From: Prunella strophiata
Taxonomy: Eukaryota > Chordata > Aves > Passeriformes > Prunellidae
Direction of reading: 5' to 3'
Length of the DNA stretch: 64,000 bases
Assembly: GCA_036583965.1 (NCBI GenBank)
Contig: JAZBQD010000015.1
Coordinates: forward strand, 22,721,310-22,785,309
Positions 21,275-36,433 of the stretch are shown here, in pieces. The translations under genes and the position numbers were made by a program. The notes beneath the pieces were generated by a model, which worked only from the letters and a program-made list of their open reading frames with translations, ran no database searches and was not told the origin of the DNA. Within the stretch, counting starts at the first letter, position 1. The number at the start of each line of letters is the position of its first letter.

Positions 21275-24200
21275 CCACTGTGCTGGACTCCCTATTTAAG
21301 AAGATGAAAGTCCATTTCCATCCACATGAGTTTCCCCATCCCACTCAGAAAGCTGTTTCTTCACAAGTCCTTACTCCTATCTGTGCATGACCTGCCTTGG
21401 GGTGAGACATCAGCCTTCAGGGAAGTATCACGGCATTGAGCTGGGGTTTGATGGGGAACATTGCAGGACACAACAATGGAGTCATCCTCTTTTAAAGAGC
21501 AGATAACTTCAGTGCTTTCCAGAGGGCACTTGAGCTACTGGCATTGACCTTTGGGACCTGTCTGACTTCATGCTCACAGAAGTGGAAATATGCAAACTAA
21601 AGCTAAGAGAAACACCCTGGACTGGTATACTGCTTGGGGCATTTACATACATTATGTAGGGGGAGAAAGAGTACTTCAGGCACAAAAAACCAGCCCAAAT
21701 TGAAATGAAGGGTCTTGGTTCTGCTTGTGCTGATGACCCCACCAATATGTCACATTAGTGGCTACATGTTTGCATTCTGTACATGAGGGAAAGACAGAAG
21801 CACTCAGCATCTACAGATAATTTACATAAATAAGGGTATAGGCAACCCATGGTGAATCACTCACAAAAAGCTGGTAGAAAGGTATGAGAAGCAGCCTCCT
21901 CTCTTCTATTTGGCACTTGGCAGACTAAGTCCCACCAAGTATGTGGCAATTACCATGGTTCAATTACCTCAGCTAGATGAGAGGAATTTATGCCCCAGCT
22001 TTCTTTCCCCTGGAAAACTCTCAGACTGGGTTGCTGCTGGGAGGATCAGCTGAGATGTGATGATTGTGGCTTAAATCTTCCAGGCCCCCAAGCCCCCCAT
22101 ACTCTAATCATGGTGATTTTAGGTGAAAATGGGCCAGAACCTTGTCTTCTAACAGACTCATAAAGATTTCCCAGTGGGAATGGCTCAGACCCTTTTACAG
22201 AGAGAAACAGCTACAGAGAAACATGAAAAACACTACTGGAAATCCGTTAGTGAAATAACCAATTTGTTTTCTAAGTTCAAATAATTCAATTTAAAAAGTA
22301 CTAGCCATCAGAGAGGAGCTCACATAAACATTTTACAAGTGGGTAGCAAAGAACCAGAAAGGAATAAATAAATTATTTCTCTGCCAAATAAATCATGCAG
22401 ATTGCAAACCTTCTGGGGCAGATGCTTTAGATGCTGTATTTTCTCTTCAAGTTGGTACCAACAACACAACACAAATCCCCCCAATTATTTAATGGGGTCG
22501 TTATACACTGGACTAATATCAACAGAAAATTGCATGCAAGTAATAATAATGTAGACATGGTCCTGAAAAGGGCTGTGCAGCCATGACCAGATCACTTGAC
22601 ATTGTGCATCGTTGAGCTCTTGTGTCTTCCTGCACTGAGAATGCTGCAGAGAGCTGAAGGCTGCCCGAAGCCCCAGCTGCCCCCACACCACATCAGTTTG
22701 AAAGCTCCTGCTGCAGTGTCTTCCCACATGCCTCCACTCAGGGAACAGGTCAGGAAACTGTCCTAAATAAAAAAGGTTCAAGCAAAAATAATGTAGCAAT
22801 TTCTAGACAGGATTTTACAGAGCATAAGTGGCATTGTTGTTACATTTGTAATCAGGTAGATATATCTTAATGCAGCCTCAAAGAAGTAGCCAAGAGTAGC
22901 TTGAGGTAGGGAGGAGGAAATGTTCCTACTGGGAACACTTGAGAGACTATTTTGTTTGTGTGCTCCCCCTCCCTACCCAAATTACAGTGGGTAATCCATG
23001 TGTGCCTAACCTTTGGGCTCTCAAATAACTAATTAGTGTACTTCAATTAGTACATACAGTGGTAGTGAGGTAATATTTCATCATGTTTCAAGTAGAAAAG
23101 GTTTTGGCAGGGTGCAATCTTTTCTTAGTCCAGATTGGAATAACAGGGGTTATATAAATGTAAATTACACAATTTGACAGCTGTGTTACATCAGCATGTT
23201 ATGACTTAAAGAGCTAAATCCCAAGACCCCTCACTGACCAGTGAAATCAGGCTCCCATTGAAAGTTGCCAGTGGAAGCAGCCTGCAGAAGACAACCCTGG
23301 TGCAAGCCCCCATGGCTGTACCCTCTCATCCTCCTCATCAGCAGCCCTGCCCTGGTCACTCATGGGCTTTCTGTGTGTGCTCCTCCTTCCTGACCCACTG
23401 CCAGCCAAGAGTTTCTTCCTTCTCACACCCACCATGCCTGCTTTCCTCACCATCTCTCTTTAATCTAGCTGGCCTTTCTTCTGCTTTCTTCTATCTTGTG
23501 ACCTTTCTTTCTAACCTTCCATAATTTACTTCTTCTAAATTCTTCTTCCCATTTTTATCAGAAGAGTTTCATGCTATTTAAAGGATTTATTATAACTCTG
23601 CATCTTTCTGAGGACTGACAGTCTCTTTTCCCATTCCCATCACCATTGTCCTTCCAGCCCATTGCATTTCACTTTCACTGGCTCTTTGTTTGCCTTCTTG
23701 CCTGCCCTCCCTCTCACTCTGCTTTTCCTTTAGTGCCTGAGCAGTGCCATGGGTGCCAGTATGGAGCTATCCATCAGGCACTGCACATGGAGGGCTCTGT
23801 GGAAGGGGAAGGACTCACTGGACACAGAGGTCCAAAACATTCCCATGGCCAGGTGGCCTTGGCAAGGTCAAGGTCCCCCACAACAACAGTAACTACATGA
23901 CTCAGTAATACTTTTGCTCCAGGGAGCAAAACAAAATCAGCTGGTTCCTGGTCCCAAACACTTCTCATTAAACTGGAACAGAAATCATTACTGATGGTAA
24001 AAGGACAAATCAAGATGACCCCCATCTCAAAAAAGATTCTTCCATCAATTCACCTCCACTTTCTTTCAAATACCTTGTTCAGAATTCAAAGTAGGAATCA
24101 GCTTCATTTGGCCTGGATCATAGAAAAATTGGTCCTTAGCAGGTGACTCATCACCAACACCTTTTTCTTCCCACCACAGCTTTTCCTGCTTTTCCCTGCT

Positions 24201-27200
24201 TTTCCAGTGGGCCTCTTGTCCCCAGTGGCTGATACACCCTGAAGGTGCTGCAGCAAACACCTAACCTGGCTCCTCTGCAACTCCTACAGCCAAACCAGGC
24301 TTACAGATTGTTTCTGTTTTTGTTGGCTCCTACCACACCTTGGAAGAATCTGCTCCCTAGGTCTGGAAGAAACAAGGACTCCCCAAAATTTTGTTGGAGT
24401 ATCATGCACAGCATTAGCTTTATTATCAGACTTGTTTGCTGTCCTCTCTCTGCTTTGTCCAGAGCCTGACCTGAACATACAAGACTAGAATTTTGCCTTT
24501 CACCCAGGACACATCCAACATAACCATTTTGTCACTAACACTCACAAATTTGGGACTTTTATTCATGAACTTAAAAAAAATGTTAAGCAAAATTATTGAA
24601 ACATTTACGCTTGGTACCAACATGCACATGAAGTACAATCCAGCCTGTCTTTTCCATCAGGCATAAACAGATTGTCTCTAAACCTGTATCATTCAGAGCC
24701 TCCTGCTCTGGGAATTATACGTGCATAAAACCTTTGGGAGTAATCTGAGGGCTCAACAGCTTTGATGGAAACAAGCATGAAGTGACAAATGGAATTTTTA
24801 CCCACATTAAACTAATTATCTAAAAACCAGCAAGGGACAGAACTTCAATGCAGGAGGCCTTGCACGGACACAGAATTAAACTACATTCCTTCCTCCAAGG
24901 AGCTCACAGGCAATTCACCAGATAAGAGACAGCAGAGAACAGGAAAAGCCCAGGGAAGCAGAGGTGCCCAGGGATGCAGAGATGCCCAGGGAAGCAGAGG
25001 TGCCCAGGGAAGCAGAGGTGCCCAGCCTTGCAGGCAATGGCTGCAACAACAGAGGAACCTGGTCATAGTAGAGCGTGGCTGTGTTTCACAGAAAGAGAAG
25101 GTCCAGTGACAGTGGGGACCTGTATATATGGATATCTAACACTGCTCTCCTGGGGCTCCTCTGAAGACCAGACCAGAGAGGACTCCCAAGTGTATTCAGA
25201 CTTCTGGCCCTGAGCATGTGCCTGCACTGGATGCACACTCTCGTGCACACCAAAAATAGTTCTGGTACAAAACAGTTTCAATCCCTTTTCTCTGTCTCAC
25301 CCCTGCAAGGAGCTCTCCCAAGCCCATCCACTTCACCAAGGCATGTTCCAGGCTGGTGGTGTAGAGAGGGAGCAGGCAGGTTATGGGACACATCCAAGAG
25401 GATAATTCAGAGGAAAATGTCTCACAAGTCCTGCTCCACCAGCACCTTCAGCCAAGGCTGTGCCTTATGCCCTGGTTCACAACAAAAGCTTTTGTCCTCC
25501 ATCCTGCTCAGCATTACACCCTGAGCACATGAAGGGATATGGAAGGGGGAAGGAGCAACAGCTTTTCATATGAAACACAGAATAAACAGAATTGCTCAGG
25601 ATGTGGAAGGAGTCAAGGACGATGAAGTTCTGCCAAAAGTTAAGGAGAATCTGACTTTACCGTAGAAAACATCTCTGAGAATGCTCTCCAAAGTAAATAA
25701 ACTACATAGTTTCTTTCTTTTCCTTAAAATTTCTAGGAAGGAAAATCCTGCTGACCCTGGTGTCAGTGCATTTTACATCACAGCATGTAGAAGGACTTTA
25801 TAAAAAGTTGGTAAATTCCCTTTCTTGTAGCAGAGAGCGATTATCCCCCTTTTTCAAGATGAGGAACAGACGTTAGGTGGGTTGCTCCAGGTTGTACTAG
25901 AACTGAACATTGGTCTTTTGATTTCCAGGACCAGTGACTTAAACCATAATCCTTCCCCTTTTTTTCCACTACCATTGCAGTTTCCACTGCACTCAATACT
26001 CAGCATGGTGGTGATCATAATTTTACACCAATTTTGACTAATTTTCTGCATCACTGCTCTGCATTTAATTACTTCAAAATGTATCTCTGAATCATTTATA
26101 TACTGTAAATGCTTTTGTGTGTTAGAATAGAAGTATCAAGTGGTCTGGCAAAGCTCAGCACTAAATAAATAGACCCTCAGGGAAAAATCTGAGGGAGCTG
26201 GGGAGATATTTCTTTTTCCAAAAAAGTTGTGGCCAGCCTTATCCGTACTTCTCAAGTCTGTTAGAAAGTTTCACAGAGCAGAACTGAGGAAACAATTTCA
26301 GAAACCAATTTGATTGATGCAGCCTCCTTTTCACTGTCAATAATTTTGAATAGGAGAGATCTGATTTTTTTTGTTGTGCTAATTATTTATACTTATTCAA
26401 CCATGAAAAACAACAGGCTGATTAGGAAGGGTGGGGAAAGTAACAAGAGAAAATAAATAAGTAGCTTGCAATGAGCATTTAATTTGCTAAAATGCTCATT
26501 ACAAAGCAAAGAAAATTGACAGGGCAAATTCAGGGTGTCAACAGAAAATCAGCAAGCAGCACTTCTGGTAATAGTAGAGTGCAGAATAACACTGCCAAGA
26601 CACAGTCTGACCTCTGTTCTCTACAGAAGATACTGTGGGTTAGAGAGTGTGGACTGCTGGGGAGGATGAAACCACAGATCCCCAGATGCACTGAAACTGT
26701 AGTGATTAATGAGGCCTGAAAATAAATATTTTATTCCAATTCTCTTAACAGGAAATTCTACATCTTGTCCTGTGGATTCTTTTTTTAATTAAAAAAAAAA
26801 GCGGAAAAGCGACACAGAAAATTATTAAATGCTTGATAAACACTTACAAATTAGAGGACAAAAATTACTGAAAATAATTTTTAATCATGATAATATGTAG
26901 ATGGCATGTAGACTGACATGAAAGCCCAAGTTGCTGAAAGCATTTTCTCATCTCTAGGACAGAATTAACTGGACAATTTACACATTGGTTGAAACACCTG
27001 AAGACAGTGCTACTTTAATGAAGAAAGGGCAGGAGATGAGCACAAGGTTATCTTAAGCTGTCAGAGGACATCTGGGTGCTTCTGGGCTTGGGCTGGCTCT
27101 GTGCTGGTGTCTCAAGGCACCAGCTCCTTTTGCCAATGGGGTCCTCTCCTCTGGGAGATCCTCTGAGACCAGACAGGGATCAGGGATGGGTTAGGCTGCC

Positions 27201-30200
27201 CTGGGCCATCCCATGGGCATTGCAGGAAAAGCCCCTCAGGAAGCCCTTGAGAGCACTTGGAGGATGAGGACACTCAAAGTTCAGACTTCGCAGGCACTGC
27301 AGATCCCATCCAGAAAACAAAATTCTTGAAGACTTTTATTTGGCAACAACCTAATGCATGTAAGCAAAAAGATGAAAACTGTAGAACTTCAGATTTTTAA
27401 CTGCAAGGATACCTCAGTACCAGGGCACGCTGCCCTGCCTGAGGCTCTGCACTAGTTTCAGCAACTGGGACTCACCTCCTCTGATTTTAAGTCACTGAGC
27501 TGGTTGCTTGGTCCCAGCTGCTTCTCTGGACTTGGAGTGGCAGGAGGAGACCATCCTCAGGTGGAAATTGTCTCATTGACATTAGACATGTATTTTAGCA
27601 GTGAACTAAACACCTTCTAGATATATTAAATTGGAGCACCAAGGCGAAATGGAGCTGAAATGACAAAACCAGGCAAAGGCAGCTCTCTCACAGGCCATAT
27701 TCCCAGGATTGCTCCTGAGATGCAGTGTAGTTTACACAACAGCCTTACTGCAGGACTGAGCCAAAATCTACAATGCAGTCCTTCTTTTTTCTTCTTCTTT
27801 TTTTTTTTAGTATTATCCAACCAGTTTCACCTAAACCCCACACCTTCTCTGGCCATTGGTTATATGGTACAGAAGGGAAATTTTAAAATCATATGTTGTA
27901 TACAGAATATAGTTTAATTACCTCCTGAAGTCTGTTATTTTTGGTATAGCATATGTCTAGTGGCATGCAAATCTGGATTTTATTATTAAAAATGAGGTTT
28001 TATTGAATCTGATTTGAAAATAGTATTAATTTATGATAACATTAAGTCATACCAAATTGCCTCCTATTAGTTCAATATTTTTATCCAGTACAATAAATAA
28101 ATCCTCATTCTCCTCAGTGAGGGAATAAAAGTACTGCACTGTGAAAAGCATATTTTTTGCAAAAACTTTTCAGTACTTTTTACCAGCTGTACCTTCTTTG
28201 CCTTTAATTTACAAAATAAAGAAAACTATAAGCTCTAAGTGAAACATTCAAGTCATATTCTGCTTAATTTTAAAGGTTTTTTTCTCTGTGGTAGTATGAA
28301 ACTTTCAAGATAAAATTCTCTGCTTTCTACTTACATGTGCTCAGTTTGAATACTACATTATTAGACTAAGGCTACAAACACAACTGTGTTTCTATTGCTC
28401 CCAAGTTTACAGGCTCAGAGAGAAGGTTGCTTCCATCTACATTATTATTTCCCAATTTCTTTGCAGGTAAAATTCAATCCTCCATTTTCTGCTCATCCAA
28501 AGCTGAAAATAGTAGCCACTGTCTTGAATTTTCAATTTCTTCCACAAAAAATATTTTTCATCTTCATTTTGTTACCAGATACACAGAAAAGAAGGAAGAC
28601 CTGGCAGCAGGGTTTGGAAACTGACATGTTTGGGAGGACTAAGATTTGGGAGATGACTCCAAGTTCACAATGATTCCAAATCAGGGATTCCTTTCAAGGA
28701 TGATGTTGCTTAAACCCTTTTTTTGAAACCAGGTTGGTATGGGTTGGTGACCTGCAGGGAGCTGTGCTCCTGGCAGGGATGAAGCTGGGTGGGTGGTGAG
28801 CAGAGGAGGAGGGATGGAGCTGGACATCAGGATGAAGTGGTAGGAGGAAATGTGGCCAGAGCACCTCGACACACGGCACAGATCCATGCACAGAAACCCT
28901 CTGTGGATGTGCAATAAATTCCAGGACCCTGAGGGTCATAATAACTTCTCCTGGGACCTCCTCACATGTTCCTTGTCCCAGTGCCTGGGGCTGTCCCCAG
29001 CTGCCCTGCTCCTGGCTGGGGTGGCAGGATGGCTGTGACACTGCCTTGCCTGTGCACTGACAGTAACTACTTGTGCCCCAGAAAGTTCCTTGAATTTAAA
29101 ATTGTGCCTTACCATTAACTGAACAGTGAAAATTAAAACAGTATTGATTTTAAGGAGAAATTAGTTTCAGAGAGCAAACTATTAGCAGTAACCATCTTCT
29201 ACCTGAATGTCCTGCTTTGCAGAAATCCAGCTATCTCATCATCAGGAGCACGTGTCACTGCAAACAGCAATGAGGATGTGTGCAATCCAGCTCAGCAAAT
29301 ACATATTTGTCTGTAATTTCCCTAGGAGCTTGGAGGTTGGCATTTTGGGTGCATTTAAAACTGGTAGAGGTATTGTAGAAGCATCTTTGGCTAGAGATGA
29401 GAAATACATCTCCTGAGACAGCAGGTGAGAGATCATACTTTAGAAGGAAGGAGAGGGAAAGATACTTTTTCAAAGGTGGTCGCCTACTATCACAGACTTG
29501 CTGCAGGTCCAAACCTTGCCAAAAGAGCATGAAACACCTGATTTTCACCCAGTTATGGACTGAATCAGCTCTGCCCCACTGTTTTCCTCCTTCCAACTCT
29601 TTTCCATGATGTTATGTTCAGAAAGCTTTGGTGAAGTTCATTTCCTAGTCTGGCTGTGTGGGCAGATGCAAGTGCTCAACCATGGTTTCTGGTGACTCCC
29701 ATGGAAAAACACAACAGCAAAGCAAGTAGACAGAGTTTGCAAATCATTTGATCTCACATAGCTACAAACTACAGCATTTCTGTGTCAGTATCAGTTCAAT
29801 TAATATGAACCATGATAAGAAACTGTTATGGAAGATTTAATAGGTAATAAAAAAAAAGAAAAAAAATCAATTTTTTCAATAATATCAATTTAAGAAAACA
29901 AAAGACAACTGATTGTTCTGCAGTAATAAAAAAATATATACATGGTAGTTTCAGTAATATTTTATTTTCTTTTTCCATTAGATCTGAGAGAACCAAGAGT
30001 TTCCCCAGTGAATGTAACTGACTGAGTGATTTCACTTATTCCTTCTTTGGACTGGATTAAGTTGCTGCCATCTGCTTAGTGTCCCAAGTACTTTTGAGGA
30101 AAATTCTTTTCACTCAAATGGTTACGTAATGGTCTCTTGCCATCCTTGAATGTAGTCACTGAAAAGACAGAGCTAAAAATAGGAAAAAAATAGTTATGAT

Positions 30201-33200
30201 CACCATTAATTGCTGTCTGTGCTCTGTCTTCTTTTAAGTCTGCCCTGCAGCAGGCTGTTAGCTCCCTTTAAACTCACCTTCCTTTCTACTTCCACTCCCA
30301 AAGACCAAAAGAACAACACTGACCATAGAATTCCACTTCACCTACTTTTTTACTGAGCCCCAGAATTTTTTTGGCTTATATGTATTTTCTCCAACAAGTC
30401 TTGGTATGAAGTTTTCAGGAGATGTAAAATTCAGTTTTTCCCTTGATAGCTCAGTCATTTTTCTAGCATCACTTAAATATTTGTCTCATTTCTCTGCTGT
30501 ATCTGTTTGGGGCTAAACTGTATCCAGGGGTTTGTTATGCTTTTGTTATTGAGGTTAGAATCCTTAACTGCTATGAATTTCCACTGAATGAAAGATCTTA
30601 GTAAATAGTCAGAAAAGAATTTAGGTCATGCTTTTTACATCTTCAGGTGTTAATGGCCCATCTTTCCACTCCTGGATTCCAGGCCAAGAGTGCAGTTTTT
30701 TAGCCCTATAAATAATAAGTAGGGAGGGGAGATCATCTCCCTATACTGACTTGATATGCACCACCTTGCTTTTTCATAGCATTGCACTGGAAGCTAATCC
30801 TCAGCTGTGTGTCCACTGTGACTCCCAAATCCTCACATATTTCCAAGCAGCAGACAAACTAAAGCTTTAAGTACCTTGATATAGCATCTAGAGTTCTGAA
30901 AGATACATAAAAACCTAAAAATTAAAATAAAGAGAAGGCACCAGGGAATATGAGTCTGTGCCAATATATGTATAATCTCATTGCACCCCATCTCTATTCT
31001 TGAGAAGCTGCCATTAGCACATTAAGCAATAGGATTGCTATCTGGTTTGGATGCTTCAGTCAGTTCTTCACCTGCTTCCTGAGGGTGGAGAACTGCCTTT
31101 GGACTAAGGGGTTTTCCTTTTGCTGGAATTCTCATTCAGATTTATTTTTCATAAATGTTTCATCTGCCCTGCATGTATTCAGGGAGGACAAAGCTGGGCG
31201 ACATGCCTCCTACATATGGTGTGGAAAGCACTGAGGCTTGGGATGCTCATCATTCCCACAGGAGTCGGCTCCATGGTCTCCAACAGGCTGCCCAGAAACA
31301 TCTGGCTCTCCTACAAGGCCAGAGCTTGTCTGTCAGGCTGTCTGAAGACTACTGCTAGCTGGATGTTCACTGGACATTAGCATCTGTTCAAGAGTATTGA
31401 GCAACACCTTGCAACAGCTGGGGTGAAAATGCCAAGTTGCAGTCATAGACACTTCAACAGGAGTGCAAAATGTTAAGTACTACAATTGTAATGTGGGGGA
31501 AAGGCTAATATTGCTCTAACTCCCATGGAAAATGTCTGTAATGATAACCTGAAGTTCAGTGCTTTACCTTCCTCATTGTCATTGGCAAAAATGGATGTTT
31601 CTTTTAACAAAGTAACAGCAATTCTCCATGATAAATTACATGAAGAATCCCAAGCACTGAGTTGAAAGTCCTGCTGACAAACACCTTTTACTCAGAGTAC
31701 TATGAAACTGAGTAAAGAACACATTAAAGTTATTATAGATAAGAAAAAAAACAGCTAGAAGAAAAAAAAAATAAACCAGTGGCAAAATAAAGTTGCTTCT
31801 CATTGAGCACTGGCTTCCAAGGAAAATTTAGGTGTTTACTACTGCAAGAGACATTGCTATTCCCATAAACTCACAAATAGGGCTTTTCTTGCTGATGCCT
31901 ATTAATGATTCTCCATTAATGATCCCCCATCATTCATCATCTTTCTTTCTCCATTAACCTCTCTTTCTGTTCACTCCTCCAGTCTGTGAAAAGCCCAATG
32001 GACTAATATAGTGTGACCAATTTTAAAAGCCCCAAGTCCCTTTTTAAAAACCCCAACACTCTCCCTATCTGAGGAGTAACAACAGAAACTTTTATTTCAC
32101 CCCAGGACTCACTCTCTCCATATGACACCTATAAACAATAAATCAAAGCACCAGCATCACCCCTCTAACCTCCACTACTACTCATACTGGGTAATTAAAA
32201 AAGATCTTTTAATTTATTTTTTTATAAATATGAAATTACAGCCCAAGAATATGATGGGCTGGCATAGATGCATTTGGTATCATTGTAAAATGAAATTTAT
32301 AAGGCTAATCCAGTTACCAACATTTTAGAAGTTGGGAAACTTTCTGTCCCAGATGGCTTAACAGGTGACTCCTATAAATTACACAGTACATTACAGCAGC
32401 ATCCACCAGCCTTGTTAGAACAAGAAGTCAGTCAACATTTCCATTATAAACCTGTATTTTCAAAGTTTATTAGATAGCCATAAAAACATTCTCTAAGCTG
32501 AGTTTTGGCACACAGTGGATTTTCACCTTATGCACAAACTTTCTGTGTTACAGAAAGCACAATCATCTGAAACTCACGTTTCAAATTAGATCAAAATTTT
32601 CAAAGCTGATTAAAACCAAAACCTCTGAAATTTTTAGAACTCCTCTTGCCCTTCCTGCTTTGTTGCTGAGGATATTAAATTTAACAAGGTTTCGTTCCTT
32701 TATGACCTATGATTTCTTGATAACTGATCCTGAAGGGAGGTTATTGAATTTGCAACATGATAATTCCTTTCACAACAATACACCAGAACGTCATAAAGGG
32801 AATCCTACACCACATCCTAACAGAAGGAGATCTAAAGCTATGGTGAAAGGGAAAAAAAAAAAAGGCAAATACAGTCTTGAAAAAAAACTTTTAAGTTTGT
32901 CTGCAGTCTGATTCTCTGTTGTTAGGTGCAATAATTAGGGTAAAATAATTATAAATAAACAATACCTGAACATTTAAGGTGGAAATGAAATGGAAATTCT
33001 AAACACCTCCATATTTCATGTATTTCTCATTCTAATCTGCACACACTGACATTTAAACATGAGCCCAGCAGACTTAATCCCAAATAGCCCAGAAACAGTA
33101 GCACAGGCACAGAAAGAGGACTTTGAGGGACACACGGTGATTGTTCAATATGTAAAGTATTAAAACCACTTCTATTGGTATGTCTGAAAGTTGAAGCAGA

Positions 33201-35887
33201 CAACAATGTGACTTCTGTGCTATTTAAAGCTTCTTTGCTTAATGCAAGGAGCTCAATTTGTATAGGTTTTTAGCTCAGACATTTGTCCCCACACTCCAGT
33301 TCTGTCTGCCTGTGTTACAGAAGTATCTTCATGCTGGAGGTAAATGGGCACCTCAGAGACCACGGCCCCTGCAGACCCTGGCTCTCATGGACTCACACCA
33401 GCCACGTTGTGCATGTTGAGCATGGTGCTGTTACCCATCCCATGGGAGAACAGTCAGCATCAGACAGCTTCCAGAGGATCTTCTGGATCTGCTACTGCCT
33501 GGTCACATGCCTGCCCTGCTCTTCCAGATGACACAAGAAGGCAGAACCACAGCCTTGTCTCCTAAGTTTTTTAAGGGAGTTGACTGACTGCATGACTAAC
33601 ACCTGAAGTTGCCATTTTGGTTCAATCCTTTAAACCTATATTTTCTCTGAACAAATAAAAGATTTCAGCAATTTCTAAAGGACATTTCACACGCAGACAT
33701 GCTGGCTCAGGTACAAGTGTTGGCAAGGTCAGGGTTATTTCCATGCTGTCAGTCAGGCTGCACATCTCCTATTTCTTCCTCCAACCTAACTGCAAAAACA
33801 GCTGAAGTCTATGGAGGGGATCTTCCTTTTACACCTTGACTTCACCTCACTGTCCTGGAGGAAGGTGTGGAGATCCAGAGCTTTGCATCTGCTTTGTACT
33901 GCTGTAATTCCTTACAGGAGTATGAGGCAGCTCAGTGGCAATTTGAGCTGGTCAGGCAGTAACAGGCAAGACTCCAGACTGGCCCACTGAACAGGATGCA
34001 TTCATTTGTTGTAAGAACAAATAAAACAGAATAACAAATAAACAAACCAGAAGTACAGATAAGAAATGTCACACTGATAACCTCACTCCCCAGGTTGACA
34101 GCAACAAGAGTAACTCCTTTAACTTCATCAGTGCTTCATCAGCTCCCACCTCACCTGTGCTCAGCCACTCTTCTTACTGGGGTTTTGCTCCTCCAAATCA
34201 CAACATTACTAATTCACACTACACACAATTTACTGTATTTAAGTGCTTTTGGAAGAATGTAAGTGAAACTGGTTTCTGTTTACAGTTTGGCTTCATACCT
34301 GAGAAATCCCCCATCAGTGATGCCTGCTGTTCTTTGCTACAGATTTCATTGAGCCTTTGCTTTGCATTGCCTCACACTCAACTTGTGTGAAGTACCCTCT
34401 CCCACAGACTGAACTTATCTCTCTTTAATATGGGAAAGACAAGAAAGAAAAACAAAGGTTAACTATTGACAGAGCACAGACACATCATCCTCACAGTGTT
34501 TTTATTTTGGTTACATTCTGGTAAAATCACCGTATTTGAGCCATGTTCTGATATGACAATATTGCTGTCAACAAGTGGTCTGGGAAAGGCATAATGAAGG
34601 TCAATCCCAACCAAGGGAATATTTCACATTCTTCCTGGCCCAGAAGGCTTCCCATAGTCTGAAAGATCCACAGACAAAAGAAGCTCTTTCCCATGTGACT
34701 CCTAAACTTCTGTTAGCCTTTGCTTTCTTCATATAAGTACAGAAACAGGAGATGGCACACAAACTTTACAGTGAGAAGAGCTTTTACAGTCTCTATGGGC
34801 AGAAGAATGTTTGCTTAATATCTTTCACATTTAGAGAGAACTATATTCCTCTTGAGATTACTCCTCTGCATTGTTTTTATCTAAGGGATGTGAGAAGGGC
34901 AATTAAAAGGACATACTTGTCTGCAGCTGCTCCCAAACCCTAGCTACAAGATCTATATGTGTCACCCCTTGATCCACACTATTTTTCATTGCTACTTTTG
35001 TTGACACTATCTAGGTAGTGCTAAGTCCTCCAGCTCTACTGATTTCCTGTGGAAGACAAGACATTGATTTCAACAGGCTAAATGACTGATGGAGTTTGGA
35101 TTTCACACTCTGCAGCTTTTTCATGCTTGTTTTTCTCTTTCAGCCTTGTAGGGCTGTCTCATTAATGGCATCCCCATTCTTTCCAGCTACCAAATACTCT
35201 ACTGAGAGTTTTCCCCTTCCTGTTTCCAGAAAGGGTGAAACACCCTTTTAACTGGCTTTTTATATTAATTTTTTTATCTTTTTATTACAGATGGAAAATG
35301 TAATATTCCTACTACAATAATTCACCTGTAGACACAGTGTATAGGGAAGAGTCCATCTAGCAGCCACCTCACAGTCCCTGTACCAAGTCTGGAACTTAAT
35401 GCCCACCATAATGGGGTTGACAAAGACGTTGTGAAGGTTATTTTTTGCACTTTTATTGTCTTGGGGGGTAGTTCACTGTACCCCAAAGGTTTTGGACAAG
35501 AAACTGAGAATTTATTAAAGACATTATGTGGTCTTCTATCCTAAGATATGTGGGTCAGCTTTAAAGGAAAATTTTGCCTAAGGTGATTTTGGATCAGCAA
35601 GTGATTCACCCACAGACCATGTCAGCAGGTCATCAGTGGCCATGAAGACTTCTGAACTTCATTGTGCTTCCTTGTTTTGCAAAATTTAAACAATGCTGTG
35701 TTTCCTGGTTAGAAGGAGCACCACCTTTTGTCTTAAAACCACCATGACCTAATAAAACAACAGCAAAAAGAACCACTGTAACCATGGCTCAATTAGAATA
35801 ACATCTAAGACAAAAAATCCCCCCTTGTTTCTGAAATGCTTTCCATACAAATAGCACCTTGCTAATCAACAAAGCTCAAAAAGGTTC
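21275..35887. other. Long unique AT-rich region, no gene seen
   Basis: Across 14.6 kb I find no recognisable exon, RNA gene or transposon. Open frames reach about 115 codons (28694-29041 minus), always in locally GC-richer patches with several frames open at once and no known motif. Noted structures are an 18-bp minisatellite at 24948-25024 and short A/T runs (for example near 27785-27810 and 31740-31770). Very old repeats or noncoding RNA exons could be hidden here and would need comparison with other bird genomes. Confidence 0.5.
24948..25024. repeat. 18-bp minisatellite, about four copies
   Basis: The unit GCCCAGGGAAGCAGAGGT is repeated at 24948, 24966, 24984 and 25002, with a partial fifth copy. 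The second copy differs at two positions. On the minus strand it gives a short six-residue periodic frame (PLLPWA), which is a consequence of the repeat and not a sign of a gene. Confidence 0.92.

Positions 35888-36433
<546 letters not shown>

Noticed and set aside
24881..25066. 61-codon minus-strand frame with PLLPWA repeats
   Set aside because: It comes from the 18-bp minisatellite.
33283..33565. Possible exon in a GC-richer segment
   Set aside because: Two frames are equally open, no known domain is present and I find no convincing splice-site pair.
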